This document shows, piece by piece, positions 9,179 through 17,946 of a stretch of DNA of 64,000 bases. Origin of the DNA: Krasilnikovia cinnamomea (GTDB taxonomy: Bacteria > Actinomycetota > Actinomycetes > Mycobacteriales > Micromonosporaceae); the NCBI RefSeq assembly GCF_004217545.1, contig NZ_SHKY01000001.1, positions 4,774,001 through 4,838,000 on the forward strand. The letters are read 5' to 3'. The position numbers and the translations under genes were made by a program. The notes beneath the pieces were generated by a model that ran no database searches, was not told the origin of the DNA, and was given only the letters and a program-made list of their open reading frames with translations. How positions within the stretch are numbered: position 1 is the first letter of the stretch; each line of letters starts with the position of its first letter.

Positions 9179-9615
9179 GTCGCCTGCGGCGGTTCCGTAC
9201 GGGTCGAGATGGCCAGCCGGTTCCACACGTTGATCGTGGCGATCGCCATCAGCAGGTTGGCCAGCTCCTCGGGCGTGAACTGCTTGGCGGCCGCGTCCCA
9301 CACGTTGTCGGGCACGCCCTGGTCGCCGAGCCGGGTGACCGCGTCGGTCAGGGCTAGCGCGGCGCGTTCCCGCTCGGTGTAGAACGGGCTGTCGTGCCAG
9401 GCCGCGACGCCGAACAGGCGGCGGCTGTCCTCGCCCGCGGCCAGGGCGTCCCGGCTGTGCATGTCGACGCAGAACGCGCAGCCGTTCACCATCGAGGCGC
9501 GCAGTTTGACCAGTTCGTACAGGACCGGGTCGTTGTGTTTGCGGGCGTAGACCTCCATGCCCAGGACGGCCTTGTAGGCCTCCGGGGCGACCTCGTTCAC
9601 GGCCAGGCGCGGCAT
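9175..9615 (-). CDS. carboxymuconolactone decarboxylase/AhpD-like protein
   Basis: 146-aa member of the AhpD/CMD family. The redox motif is intact: NGCAFCVDMHSRDA (Cys-x-x-Cys then His, residues ~45-58), as in alkylhydroperoxidase AhpD-type enzymes. These reduce organic peroxides or act as thiol-dependent peroxidases in the cytoplasm. The start ATG at 9615 follows GAGGAGGG. The stop codon overlaps the ndk stop by 3-4 bp, so the genes converge. The specific substrate is unknown. Confidence 0.88.
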   Translation of the reverse strand: MPRLAVNEVAPEAYKAVLGMEVYARKHNDPVLYELVKLRASMVNGCAFCVDMHSRDALAAGEDSRRLFGVAAWHDSPFYTERERAALALTDAVTRLGDQGVPDNVWDAAAKQFTPEELANLLMAIATINVWNRLAISTRTEPPQAT

Positions 9616-9661
9616 GGTGCCCTCCTCGTGAGCCGGCGACACAGCAAGGCGGTGACACGGC

Positions 9662-10447
9662 TCACAGCGTATCGAGGGTCGCGTGGGCCCGCGACTCCGC
9701 CTCGAAGACCTTGAGCAGCACCGCCGCGGCGACCGCGTAGCCGACACCGATGACGCATTCCCAGCCCAGCGCCGGGGCCGCCGCCCCGAAGCCCTGGCCC
9801 GCCGCCAGCAGCCGCGCGGCCTGCGCCGCGTGGGTGATCGGCAGCCCCTCGCCGATCGTGGCCATCCAGCCCGGCAGCCGCTCCGCGGGTACGTTGACGC
9901 CGGTCAGCAGCAGCAACAGCGCCACGCTGACGTTGGACACCACCCAGACGTCGCGGAACCGCAGCCCCAGGGCGCCCAGGGTGAGCCCGAAGGAGCCGCA
10001 GGACAACGAGCCGACGGCCAGGGCCAGCGCCAGGCCGGGCAGGGCGCCGGGCGGGATCCGCAGCCCGAGCAGCAGCGCACCGCCGGCGAGGGTGAACGCG
10101 GCGATCAGCAGGCCGTTGCCCGCGTACGGCAGGGCGCGGCCCAGGAACAGGGCCGTGCGGCTGCGCGGGGACAGCAGCACGTGGCCGAGGGTGCCGAAGC
10201 GCCGCTCGTTGGCCACCGCCATCGTGCCGCCGAAGACGCAGGCCAGTGACGCGGCCAGGACCGCGTTGCCGACGATGTAGAACCGGTCGTCGGCCACCTG
10301 CAGCTGCCGCCCCAGGTAGGCGAAGAACAGCAGTTGGAACAGCGGGCCGACCAGCAGCGTGCCGATGAACATGCCGGGCGTCGTCCAGTTGAACAGCGCC
10401 CGGTAGGCGATGACGCCGCCCACGGCGACCAGACGCGCGGTCCTCAT
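9662..10447 (-). CDS. ABC-2 type transporter permease
   Basis: 261-aa membrane subunit of an exporter, with about six hydrophobic segments and the ABC-2 pattern (N-terminal MRTARLVAVGGVIAYRALFN, late GSLSCGSFGLTLGALGLRFRD). The N-terminus closely parallels that of the upstream permease (MRTVRMIAVG), which suggests gene duplication. ATG overlaps the upstream stop (ATGA). It is the last gene of a three-gene minus-strand operon with 10444-11214 and the ATPase at 11211-12191. The cargo is unknown; the family exports drugs, lipids or polysaccharides. Confidence 0.88.
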   Translation of the reverse strand: MRTARLVAVGGVIAYRALFNWTTPGMFIGTLLVGPLFQLLFFAYLGRQLQVADDRFYIVGNAVLAASLACVFGGTMAVANERRFGTLGHVLLSPRSRTALFLGRALPYAGNGLLIAAFTLAGGALLLGLRIPPGALPGLALALAVGSLSCGSFGLTLGALGLRFRDVWVVSNVSVALLLLLTGVNVPAERLPGWMATIGEGLPITHAAQAARLLAAGQGFGAAAPALGWECVIGVGYAVAAAVLLKVFEAESRAHATLDTL

Positions 10448-11214
10448 GCGAGCGCCAGGGTGGCGGCGGCGCGCGCGCGCCGTTCGACCCGGACCAGTGC
10501 GAACGCGCCGAGCACGGCGCAGGCGGTGCTGATCGCGAGGCAGATGCCGACCGACGGCCAGACCGGGCCGCCGCTGGTCGCCTCGCGCAGCGCGCGGGCG
10601 CCCCAGGTGGTGGGCAGGACCGCGGCCAGCGGGGCGGTCCAGGAGGGCAGCATGGTGATCGGTACGAGCATTCCGGAGACCAGCCAGACCGGATATTCGA
10701 GCGTGTTGGACAGTGCGTTCGCGTTGCGCATCAGCACGAAGGTGGCCGCCATCAGCAGGCCGAACATGCCGAGGGCGAAGACGCAGACCACCGCGGCGAC
10801 CGTGAACGCGGCCGGGTGGGCGAAGTCGAGCCGGATGCCGTAGAGCACCCGGCCCCACGCGAGCGTGGCCAGCATGGCGTAGGTGCCGGTGAGGGCGGTG
10901 GCGATGGTGATGGGAAGGATGACCAGCACCGGCCGCCGTGGGGCCAGCATGATCATTTCCAGGGTGCCCTGCCAGCGCTGGCTCTGGATCGCGCCGCCGG
11001 AGCCGAACAGCACCGACGACCAGATGCCCATCAGCCCGGCGCCCACCGACGCCTCGAGCAGGCGGTGCTCGCCGGACCCGGCGCGGAACAGGTACACCGC
11101 CAGCGTGGCCTGCACGACCGGCACGATCAGGTTGGTGGCGATCTCGAACTGCGAGCGGCTCATCTGCTTGGCGTGCAGCAGCACCCCGACCGCGATCATC
11201 CGTACGGTTCTCAC
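10444..11214 (-). CDS. ABC-2 type transporter permease
   Basis: 256-aa membrane subunit, partner of 9662-10447. Six hydrophobic segments are evident, with the ABC-2 features RWQGTLEMIMLAPRRP between helices 2 and 3 and NTLEYPVWLVSGMLVPITMLP near the end (LPxxxxP-type exit loop). The GTG start overlaps the ATPase stop (GTGA), pointing to coupled translation and a stoichiometric complex. It probably forms a heterodimeric pore with its paralogue. Confidence 0.88.
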   Translation of the reverse strand: MRTVRMIAVGVLLHAKQMSRSQFEIATNLIVPVVQATLAVYLFRAGSGEHRLLEASVGAGLMGIWSSVLFGSGGAIQSQRWQGTLEMIMLAPRRPVLVILPITIATALTGTYAMLATLAWGRVLYGIRLDFAHPAAFTVAAVVCVFALGMFGLLMAATFVLMRNANALSNTLEYPVWLVSGMLVPITMLPSWTAPLAAVLPTTWGARALREATSGGPVWPSVGICLAISTACAVLGAFALVRVERRARAAATLALA

Positions 11215-12191
11215 GCGCCGGTCCCGTTCACGATGGCCACGTAGGCGTCCTCCAGGGTCGGTTCGCGGCTGGTGACCCGGCCGATCCGGATGCCGGCCAG
11301 CTCGCGCAGCACGTCGGCCTGGACGTCCACCGCGGCGTCGGATTGGACGGTGAGCAGCTGCAGGGCACCGCGGGCTTCGACCGCGGTCTCCCGTACGCCC
11401 GGCAGCTTGCTCACCGCGGTCATTGCGGCGTCCGGCACCCCGTACGCCTCCACCTCGACGACCCGGCGTCCGTCCGCGTGGTGGCGCAGTTCGGCCGGGG
11501 TGCCCAGGGCCTGGATCCGGCCGTCGGCGATGACGGCGATGCGGTCGCACAGCTCGTCTGCCTCGGCCATGTAGTGCGTGGTGAGCACCACGGTGGTGCC
11601 CGCGGCGGCCAGGTCGGCGACGGTACGCCGCAGCTCGCGCGCCGCGACCGGGTCGACGCCGATCGAGGGCTCGTCCAGGAACAGCACCTCGGGCGAGTGC
11701 AGCAGCCCGCGGGCGATGTGCAGCCGCTGGCGCATGCCGCGCGAGTAGCCCTCGACCCGTTCCCGCTCCCGGCCGGTCAGCTTGACCAGCTCCAGCAGCT
11801 CGGCGATGCGGCGTTTCTGCTCGCGCGGGGCGACTCCGTACAGTTCGGCGAAGTACCGCAGGTTGTCCAGGGCGGAGAGGCGGTCGTAGAGGCCGCGGTC
11901 GCCGCCGAACACGTACCCGATGCGGCGGCGCACCTCGCGGGTGTCGTCGACGACGTCGAAGCCGCAGACCCGGGCCGTGCCCCCGGTCGGGATGAGCAGG
12001 GTGTTGAGCATCTTGATGGTGGTCGTCTTGCCGGCGCCGTTCGGGCCGAGCAGGCCGAACAGCTCACCGCGGCCGACGGCGAAGCTGACGCCGCGCACCG
12101 CCTCGGTCTCGGTGCGGCGGGGACGTAGCCAGCCGGCCCGGCTGCGGTAGGTCCGGCGTAGGTCGTCTGCCTCGATCGCGTAATCACCCAC
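11211..12191 (-). CDS. ABC transporter ATP-binding protein (DrrA-like)
   Basis: 326-aa cytoplasmic ATPase of the exporter. Walker A is GLLGPNGAGKTTTIKML (near 46-62), the signature is YSRGMRQRLHIARGLL, Walker B is EVLFLDEPSIGVDP, and the H-loop is LTTHYMAEADELCDRI. After ~residue 235 comes a C-terminal domain (DAAMTAVSKLPGVRETAVE) seen in DrrA/NatA-type subunits. The start is GTG at 12191; TACGGT lies 8 nt upstream, so the transcript may be leaderless or nearly so. It leads the three-gene operon and is adjacent to a truncated ArsR-type regulator gene on the same strand. Confidence 0.93.
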   Translation of the reverse strand: MGDYAIEADDLRRTYRSRAGWLRPRRTETEAVRGVSFAVGRGELFGLLGPNGAGKTTTIKMLNTLLIPTGGTARVCGFDVVDDTREVRRRIGYVFGGDRGLYDRLSALDNLRYFAELYGVAPREQKRRIAELLELVKLTGRERERVEGYSRGMRQRLHIARGLLHSPEVLFLDEPSIGVDPVAARELRRTVADLAAAGTTVVLTTHYMAEADELCDRIAVIADGRIQALGTPAELRHHADGRRVVEVEAYGVPDAAMTAVSKLPGVRETAVEARGALQLLTVQSDAAVDVQADVLRELAGIRIGRVTSREPTLEDAYVAIVNGTGA

Positions 12192-12221
12192 GGGCGCAGA
12201 CCGTAGGGCAAGATCCCCGCG

Positions 12222-12497
12222 TCAGGAAACGAATTCGGTGATCCCCGAATCCAGGAGCCCGAGCAGGGCCAGGCCGGTGGGTTCCAGCCCGTACAGGACC
12301 CGGCGGCCGGCCCGGCGGCGGTGCACGACCCCGGCCGCCTGCAGGGCGGTCAGGTGCTCCGAGACGGTGCTGGGTGCCAGCCCCAGCGCGGTCGCGACGC
12401 TGGTTGTGGTGCCGGGGATGGTCACGGCGCGGAGCACGGCCGCGCGCCCGCGCCCGAGGAGGAGGGCGAGGCGGTCGTGCGGCGTCGCGTCGGGCCG
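12222..12497 (-). pseudogene. N-terminally truncated ArsR-type HTH regulator
   Basis: The open frame from the stop at 12498 reads an ArsR-like winged HTH: LLLGRGRAAVLRAV, TIPGTTTSVATALGLAPSTVSEHLTALQ, then AGVVHRRRAGRRVLYGLEPTG. Related full-length regulators (DUF5937-type with a C-terminal ArsR HTH) have ~250 residues before this domain; none of that is present upstream. The only in-frame start I find is GTG at 12437 (71 aa), which cuts off the first HTH helix. It may be a remnant, or a minimal DNA-binding protein. It lies 30 bp upstream of the ABC operon, so it may once have controlled that operon. Confidence 0.6.
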
Positions 12498-12664
12498 CTA
12501 CGGACCGCAACGGGTGCGGCCGTTGGGGAAATGGATTCCGCAGTGGCCCGCGAGAGCGTTGTGGTTACCTAGCGTGCCGCCGAAGAAACGTAGCGTAATT
12601 GGGCGTCCGGCCGAAGAAACGCAGCTGAGAACCGTCTCTTGAGAAAAGACTGACGGAAGACCCG

Positions 12665-12690
12665 CTCAACTCGCCTGAGCGGTCGCCGAA
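12665..12690 (+). promoter_or_regulatory. FliA-type (motility sigma factor) promoter
   Basis: CTCA at 12665-12668, then exactly 16 nt, then GCCGAA at 12685-12690. This matches the CTCA-N15-17-GCCGAA consensus I recall for FliA-dependent flagellar and chemotaxis genes of Actinoplanes missouriensis. It lies about 42 bp before the chemoreceptor start codon, a sensible distance. Two other GCCGAA copies upstream (12579, 12610) lack a CTCA partner. Confidence 0.7.
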
Positions 12691-12732
12691 TCCACCGGGT
12701 GACGCTCGACACCTTGATGGAAGGACGAACCG

Positions 12733-14349
12733 ATGGTGCGGATTCTGCGGCGCGTGCGGCTTCGCTCGCGGCTGCTGCTCGCGTTCGGGGCGTTCTGCCT
12801 GCTGATCTCGGCGATGACCTTCGTCGGGGTGGTGGAGTCGGGTCGCCAGGCGGCGGTCACCGACGAGGTGGCCCGGTTGCGGGTGCTGACCCGCGACGTC
12901 ATGCAGCTCAAGTTCCGTGGCGCAGACGTGAGCGCACGTCAGCTCGCCTACGCCTGGGATGCTCCCTTCGTCGGCGGCAGGGCGGCTACCGACCCGGAGT
13001 CGTCCAACCGCAAGATTTTCCTGGACGTCCTGAAGGACCTCGACGCCGACATGAAGGCGGTTCCCGTCGGCGAACTCACCCCCGCCGAGCAGAAGATCTT
13101 CACGGAGATCAAGGCTAGCTTCGCCACCTTCATGAAGTACGACGCCCAGGTCGTCGCCCTGTTCAAGCAGGACTCGCCGGAGTCGCTGAAGCTGGCGAAC
13201 ATGGTGATGCTGGGCAACGGGTACGACTCGTACTACTCGATCATGGACAACACCGCCCGGCTGATCAACTCCGTGCACGCGCGCAGCGACCTGGCGCAGC
13301 AGCAGGCCCGCATCGCCGCGCAGCGGCTGCGGATGCTGCTGTTCGTCGGTGCCGGCCTGGCGGTCGTGCTGACGATCCTGATGGGTCTGGCGATCACCAG
13401 CAGTGTGGTCAAGCCGGTCGCCGCCGTGGCCGATGCGCTGCGCACCCTCGCCCGCCGCGACCTGACCGGCAAGCTGCCGGTCGAGGGCCACGACGAGCTC
13501 ACCGTGATGGCCGGGGCGTTCAACGAGGCCACCGCGGCCATGCGGGAGACGCTGGCCAGCGTCGGCGCGCGCGCGTCGGCGGTGGCGTCGTCCTCGCAGG
13601 CGCTGGCCCAGGTGTCCGACCGGATGCAGGAGCAGGCCGCGGACACCAGCCTGCAGGCCAACGTGGTGGCGGGCGCGGCCGGGGAGGTCTCCGACAACGT
13701 GGCGGGCATGGCCTCCGCGGCCGAGGAGATGAACGCCTCCATCAACGAGATCGCCCGCAGCACCGAGGCAGCGGCCTCGGTAGCGGGCGACGCGGTGACC
13801 ACCGCGCAGGAGACCTCCGCCGCGGTGCGCGAGCTGATCGAGGCCAGCGGCGAGATCGGCCAGATCGTCAAGACGATCACCGCGATCGCGGAGCAGACCA
13901 ACCTGCTGGCGCTGAACGCGACCATCGAGGCGGCCCGGGCGGGCGACGCGGGCAAGGGCTTCGCGGTGGTGGCCAGCGAGGTCAAGGACCTGTCGCAGGA
14001 GACGGCCCGCGCCTCGGAGGACATCATCGCCAAGATCGACGCGATCCAGCAGACCACCGAGCGGGCGGCCGCGTCCATCGGCCAGATCTCCGGGGTGGTC
14101 AGGCAGATCTCCGAGCTGCAGAGCACCATCGCGGCAGCCGTGGAGGAGCAGTCCGCCACGACGGCCGAGATCAACCGCAACGTCTCCGAGGTCTCCGCCG
14201 GTTCGCAGCAGATCGCTGCCGGTGTGGGCGGGGTGGCGGACATCGCGTCGGCCACCACCCGCGACGCCGACGCCACCCGGGAATCCGCCCGCGACCTCGG
14301 CGACACCGCTCGCGAACTGGACGAACTGGTCTCCTCGTTCGGCTACTGA
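12733..14349 (+). CDS. methyl-accepting chemotaxis protein
   Basis: 538-aa transmembrane chemoreceptor. TM1 is at ~14-34 (LLLAFGAFCLLISAMTFVGV). A ~160-residue extracytoplasmic helical sensor (four-helix-bundle type) follows, then TM2 at ~200-224 and a HAMP domain. The long signalling coiled coil carries the hairpin tip IAEQTNLLALNATIEAARAG near 385-404, which binds CheA and CheW. Alanine/glutamate-rich heptads on either side are likely methylation helices. ATG follows AAGGA with 8-nt spacing. The upstream CTCA-N16-GCCGAA suggests expression with flagellar genes, for example in motile spores. No che genes are nearby; the ligand is unknown. Confidence 0.94.
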   Translation: MVRILRRVRLRSRLLLAFGAFCLLISAMTFVGVVESGRQAAVTDEVARLRVLTRDVMQLKFRGADVSARQLAYAWDAPFVGGRAATDPESSNRKIFLDVLKDLDADMKAVPVGELTPAEQKIFTEIKASFATFMKYDAQVVALFKQDSPESLKLANMVMLGNGYDSYYSIMDNTARLINSVHARSDLAQQQARIAAQRLRMLLFVGAGLAVVLTILMGLAITSSVVKPVAAVADALRTLARRDLTGKLPVEGHDELTVMAGAFNEATAAMRETLASVGARASAVASSSQALAQVSDRMQEQAADTSLQANVVAGAAGEVSDNVAGMASAAEEMNASINEIARSTEAAASVAGDAVTTAQETSAAVRELIEASGEIGQIVKTITAIAEQTNLLALNATIEAARAGDAGKGFAVVASEVKDLSQETARASEDIIAKIDAIQQTTERAAASIGQISGVVRQISELQSTIAAAVEEQSATTAEINRNVSEVSAGSQQIAAGVGGVADIASATTRDADATRESARDLGDTARELDELVSSFGY

Positions 14350-14364
14350 CGCCGCCTCCGACGG

Positions 14365-14389
14365 TCCGGCCGGGCTGAGACCGGCCGGA
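14365..14389 (+). terminator. hairpin after chemoreceptor gene
   Basis: Perfect 9-bp stem tccggccgg / ccggccgga with a 7-nt loop, 15 nt after the stop. It is probably the terminator separating the chemoreceptor from the ileS leader. Confidence 0.7.
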
Positions 14390-14431
14390 TCATCCGGCCG
14401 CGTCGGGGCCCGGGCCGGGTAATCCGGGTGA

Positions 14432-14668
14432 GGTGATGCCGCACCGGCCGGTATCCTGGGCAGCCAGGCGACGAACCGGCCATCACCGGGGAGCCTCCGG
14501 AAGAACGGGCGGGACCCCCGCCCCAGTAGAACCGGGCGGACCGGCCCGCACCCTCGCCGGACAACGAGCGGGCGTCCCGTACGCGGGGCGCCAAGCGAGG
14601 TGGTACCGCGGGCCGTACGGCTCGTCCTCGCAGACCACGACAACGTGAGCTGCCCGAGGAGACCACCG
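14432..14668 (+). promoter_or_regulatory. T-box riboswitch, translational type, Ile-specific
   Basis: The conserved T-box GGTGGTACCGCG is at 14599-14610. A short Stem I closes as ggtgatg (14432-14438) with catcacc (14481-14487), with an inner helix gccggt (14447-14452) / accggc (14475-14480). Directly after the inner helix is ATC (14453-14455), an Ile codon, as specifier. The antisequestrator pairs gcgagg (14595-14600) with cctcgc (14626-14631). The alternative sequestrator pairs tcctcg (14625-14630) with cgagga (14655-14660), the ileS ribosome binding site. Uncharged tRNA-Ile should favour the first fold and release the site. This is the ultrashort Stem I actinobacterial type. Confidence 0.92.
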
Positions 14669-17600
14669 ATGACTCAGCCGAAGGCTGCTTATCCCAAGCA
14701 CAGCGATCAGGCGGGCGTGCCCGCCAGCCCCGACCTGCCCGCGGTCGAGCGCTCGGTGCTCGAGCACTGGGCCGCCGACCGCACCTTCGAGGCGAGCGTC
14801 GAGCGGCGCCCCGCCGGGGAGAACGGCAGCAACGAGTTCGTCTTCTACGACGGGCCGCCGTTCGCCAACGGGCTGCCGCACTACGGCCACCTCTTCACCG
14901 GCTACGTCAAGGACGTCGTCCCGCGCTACCAGACCATGCGCGGGCGCCGGGTCGAGCGCCGCTTCGGCTGGGACACCCACGGCCTGCCCGCCGAGGTGGA
15001 GGCGGAGAAGCAGCTCGGCATCACCACCAAGGCGCAGATCGTCGAGCTCGGCATCGACAAGTTCAACGAGGCGTGCCGTGCCTCGGTGCTCGCGTACACC
15101 AAGGATTGGGAACGCTACGTCACCCGGCAGGCCCGGTGGGTGGACTTCGACAACGACTACAAGACCCTCGACCCGGACTACATGGAATCGGTCATGTGGG
15201 CCTTCAAGACCCTGCACGACAAGGGCCTTGTGTACGAGGGGTTCCGCGTCCTCGCGTACTGCTTCCGGTGCGAGACGCCGCTGTCGAACACCGAGACCCG
15301 GATGGACGACGTCTACCGGGACCGGACCGACCCGGCGCTGACCGTCTGGTTCCAGCTGGAGTCCGGCGAGAAGGTCGGGGTCTGGACCACCACGCCGTGG
15401 ACGCTGCCGTCGAACCTCGCGCTAGCGGTCGGCCCGGACATCGAGTACGCGGTGCTCGAGCGCGACGGCCAGAAGTACCTGTTCGGGGCGGGGCGCGTCG
15501 CGGCGTACGCAAAGGAGCTTGAAGGGTTTGTGCAGGTCGGCACCGTGTTCGGCCGGGACCTGGTCGGCAGGCGGTACACCCCGCTGTTCGACTACCTGGT
15601 CGAGCAGGGCGGGCCGAACGCGTTCCAGGTGCTCGGCGCGGACTTCGTGACCACCGAGGACGGCACCGGGGTGGTGCACCTGGCGCCCGCGTTCGGTGAG
15701 GACGACCAGAACGTCTGCAACGCGGCCGGGATCCCGACCGTGGTCACCGTGGACGACCACACCCGGTTCACCGCGCTGGTGCCCGACTACCAGGGCATGC
15801 AGGTCTTCGACGCGAACAAGCCGGTGATCGCCGCGCTCAAGGAGCGGGGTGTCGTGCTGCGCCACGACGGCTACACCCACTCGTATCCGCACTGCTGGCG
15901 GTGCGACACCCCGCTGGTCTACAAGGCGGTGTCGTCGTGGTTCGTGGCGGTCAGCACGTTCCGGGACCGGATGGTCGAGCTGAACCAGGAGATCACCTGG
16001 ACGCCCGCGCACATCAAGGACGGCTCGTTCGGCAAGTGGCTGGCGGGCGCGCGGGACTGGTCGATCAGCCGGAACCGGTTCTGGGGCTCGCCGATCCCGG
16101 TGTGGAAGTCCGACGACCCGAACTACCCGCGGGTCGACGTGTACGGCTCGTTCGCGGAGCTGGAGAAGGACTTCGGGGTGAAGGTCGCGGACCTGCACCG
16201 GCCGTACATCGATGAACTGACCCGGCCGAACCCGGACGACCCGACCGGGCAGGCCGTGATGCGCCGGGTGCCGGAGGTGCTGGACTGCTGGTTCGAGTCC
16301 GGTTCGATGCCGTTCGCGCAGGTGCACTACCCGTTCGAGAACAAGGAGTGGTTCGAGCACCACTACCCGGGCGACTTCATCGTCGAGTACATCGGGCAGA
16401 CCCGCGGCTGGTTCTACACCATGCACGTGCTGGCCACGGCGCTGTTCGACCGGCCCGCGTTCCGCAACTGCCTCAGCCACGGCATCCTGCAGGGCGCCGA
16501 CGGACGCAAGATGTCCAAGAGCCTGCGCAACTACCCCGACGTGTACGAGGTGTTCGACTCCTACGGGTCCGATGCGATGCGCTGGATGCTGGTGTCGTCG
16601 CCGGTGCTGCGCGGCGGGGACATGCCGGTCACCGAGACGGCGATCCGGGACGCGGTGCGCCAGGTGCTGCTGCCGCTGTGGAACGTCTGGTACTTCTTCA
16701 GCCTGTACGCCAACGCGTCCGGCCACGAAGCCCGGCTGCGGACTGACTCGACACATCTGCTGGACCGCTACGTGCTGGCCAAGACCGGCGAACTCGTCAC
16801 GGACGTGCAGCGGCAGATGGACGAGTACGACATCTCCGGGGCGTGCGCGACCGTGCGGTCGTACCTGGACGCGCTGACGAACTGGTACGTGCGCCGCTCC
16901 CGGGACCGGTTCTGGGCGGGCGACGCGGACGCGTTCGACACGCTCGCGACCGTGCTGGAGACCCTGTGCCGGGTGGTGGCGCCGCTGGCGCCGCTGACCG
17001 CCGAGGAGATCTGGCGCGGCCTGACCGGCGAGCGTTCCGTGCACCTGACCGACTGGCCGTCCGCCTCGGTGTTCCCGGCCGACCACGAGCTGGTGGCGGC
17101 CATGGACGCGATCCGGGACGTGGCGTCGGCGGCGCTGTCGCTGCGCAAGGCGCGCGGTCTGCGGGTACGGCTGCCGCTGGCGACGCTGACCGTGGCCACG
17201 GCCGGGGCGGCGAGCCTGGAACCGTTCGCGGCCCTGCTGGCCGACGAGGTCAACGTCAAGGAGGTGCGGTTCAGCCAGGACATGGCGACGTACTGCCGCC
17301 AGGTGCTGACCGTGGTGCCGCGGGTGCTCGGCCCGCGGGTCGGCAAGCAGGTCCAGCAGGTGATCAAGGCGGTGAAGGCCGAGGAGTGGGAGCTGGTGGA
17401 CGGCGCGCCGGTCGCCGCCGGGGTCACCCTCGCCGAGGGCGAGTACGAGCTGCGCCTGGTCGCGGCGGACGTGGAGAACTCCGCACCGCTGCCCGGCGGT
17501 GCGGGCGTCGTCGTCCTCGACACCACGGTCACCCCGGAGCTGGCCGCCGAGGGCCTCGCCCGCGACGTCATCCGGGTGGTCCAGCAGGCCCGGCGCGACG

Positions 17601-17806
17601 CCGACCTGGACGTGTCGGACCGGATCTCCCTCACCGTCGCGGCTTCGGCCGAGGTCGAGGCGGCGGTGGACCGGCACCGTACGTTCGTGGCGGACGAGAC
17701 GCTGGCGACGTCGCTGTCCTTCGGGGTGCTGGATCCCAGCGCCGGGTTCACCGGCGAGGTCGGTGACGGCGAGCAGGTGACCGTCGCGGTGCTCCGCGCG
17801 GTGTGA
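14669..17806 (+). CDS. ileS: isoleucine--tRNA ligase (long, eukaryote-like type)
   Basis: Charges tRNA-Ile in the cytoplasm. The 1045-aa length and the motifs DGPPFANGLPHYGHLFTGY (HIGH-type, HYGH, near 55-73) and GRKMSKSLRNYPD (near 612-624) mark the type-2 IleRS found in actinobacteria and eukaryotes. That type is known to be less sensitive to mupirocin. The CP1 editing domain is present (VWTTTPWTLPSNLALAVGP). The start ATG at 14669 is set by CCGAGGAG upstream and by the T-box geometry; the frame stays open further upstream but through the riboswitch. The gene stands alone, with a terminator after it. Confidence 0.97.
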   Translation: MTQPKAAYPKHSDQAGVPASPDLPAVERSVLEHWAADRTFEASVERRPAGENGSNEFVFYDGPPFANGLPHYGHLFTGYVKDVVPRYQTMRGRRVERRFGWDTHGLPAEVEAEKQLGITTKAQIVELGIDKFNEACRASVLAYTKDWERYVTRQARWVDFDNDYKTLDPDYMESVMWAFKTLHDKGLVYEGFRVLAYCFRCETPLSNTETRMDDVYRDRTDPALTVWFQLESGEKVGVWTTTPWTLPSNLALAVGPDIEYAVLERDGQKYLFGAGRVAAYAKELEGFVQVGTVFGRDLVGRRYTPLFDYLVEQGGPNAFQVLGADFVTTEDGTGVVHLAPAFGEDDQNVCNAAGIPTVVTVDDHTRFTALVPDYQGMQVFDANKPVIAALKERGVVLRHDGYTHSYPHCWRCDTPLVYKAVSSWFVAVSTFRDRMVELNQEITWTPAHIKDGSFGKWLAGARDWSISRNRFWGSPIPVWKSDDPNYPRVDVYGSFAELEKDFGVKVADLHRPYIDELTRPNPDDPTGQAVMRRVPEVLDCWFESGSMPFAQVHYPFENKEWFEHHYPGDFIVEYIGQTRGWFYTMHVLATALFDRPAFRNCLSHGILQGADGRKMSKSLRNYPDVYEVFDSYGSDAMRWMLVSSPVLRGGDMPVTETAIRDAVRQVLLPLWNVWYFFSLYANASGHEARLRTDSTHLLDRYVLAKTGELVTDVQRQMDEYDISGACATVRSYLDALTNWYVRRSRDRFWAGDADAFDTLATVLETLCRVVAPLAPLTAEEIWRGLTGERSVHLTDWPSASVFPADHELVAAMDAIRDVASAALSLRKARGLRVRLPLATLTVATAGAASLEPFAALLADEVNVKEVRFSQDMATYCRQVLTVVPRVLGPRVGKQVQQVIKAVKAEEWELVDGAPVAAGVTLAEGEYELRLVAADVENSAPLPGGAGVVVLDTTVTPELAAEGLARDVIRVVQQARRDADLDVSDRISLTVAASAEVEAAVDRHRTFVADETLATSLSFGVLDPSAGFTGEVGDGEQVTVAVLRAV

Positions 17807-17817
17807 GATGTACCTCT

Positions 17818-17857
17818 GGGCTCGGCGTCCGCCGCCTCGGCGGGGGATGCCGAGCCC
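17818..17857 (+). terminator. ileS terminator hairpin
   Basis: gggctcggc (17818-17826) pairs with gccgagccc (17849-17857), and a nested GCC/GGC-rich stem closes the loop. It lies 12 nt after the ileS stop. Confidence 0.8.
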
Positions 17858-17946
17858 CCCAATACAAGATCCACGCGAGCCGGGGGGCGCGAGTCAGATA
17901 GCCTCACATCGCCCCCACGTTTTTGTACGCCCGCCGGAGGAACCCG

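Noticed and set aside
12579..12615. Two further GCCGAA sites before the chemoreceptor as promoters
   Set aside because: Neither has CTCA 15-17 nt upstream; only the site at 12665-12690 fits both parts.
15422..17677. 751-codon open frame antisense to ileS
   Set aside because: It is a shadow of ileS caused by high GC at third positions; there are no recognisable motifs.
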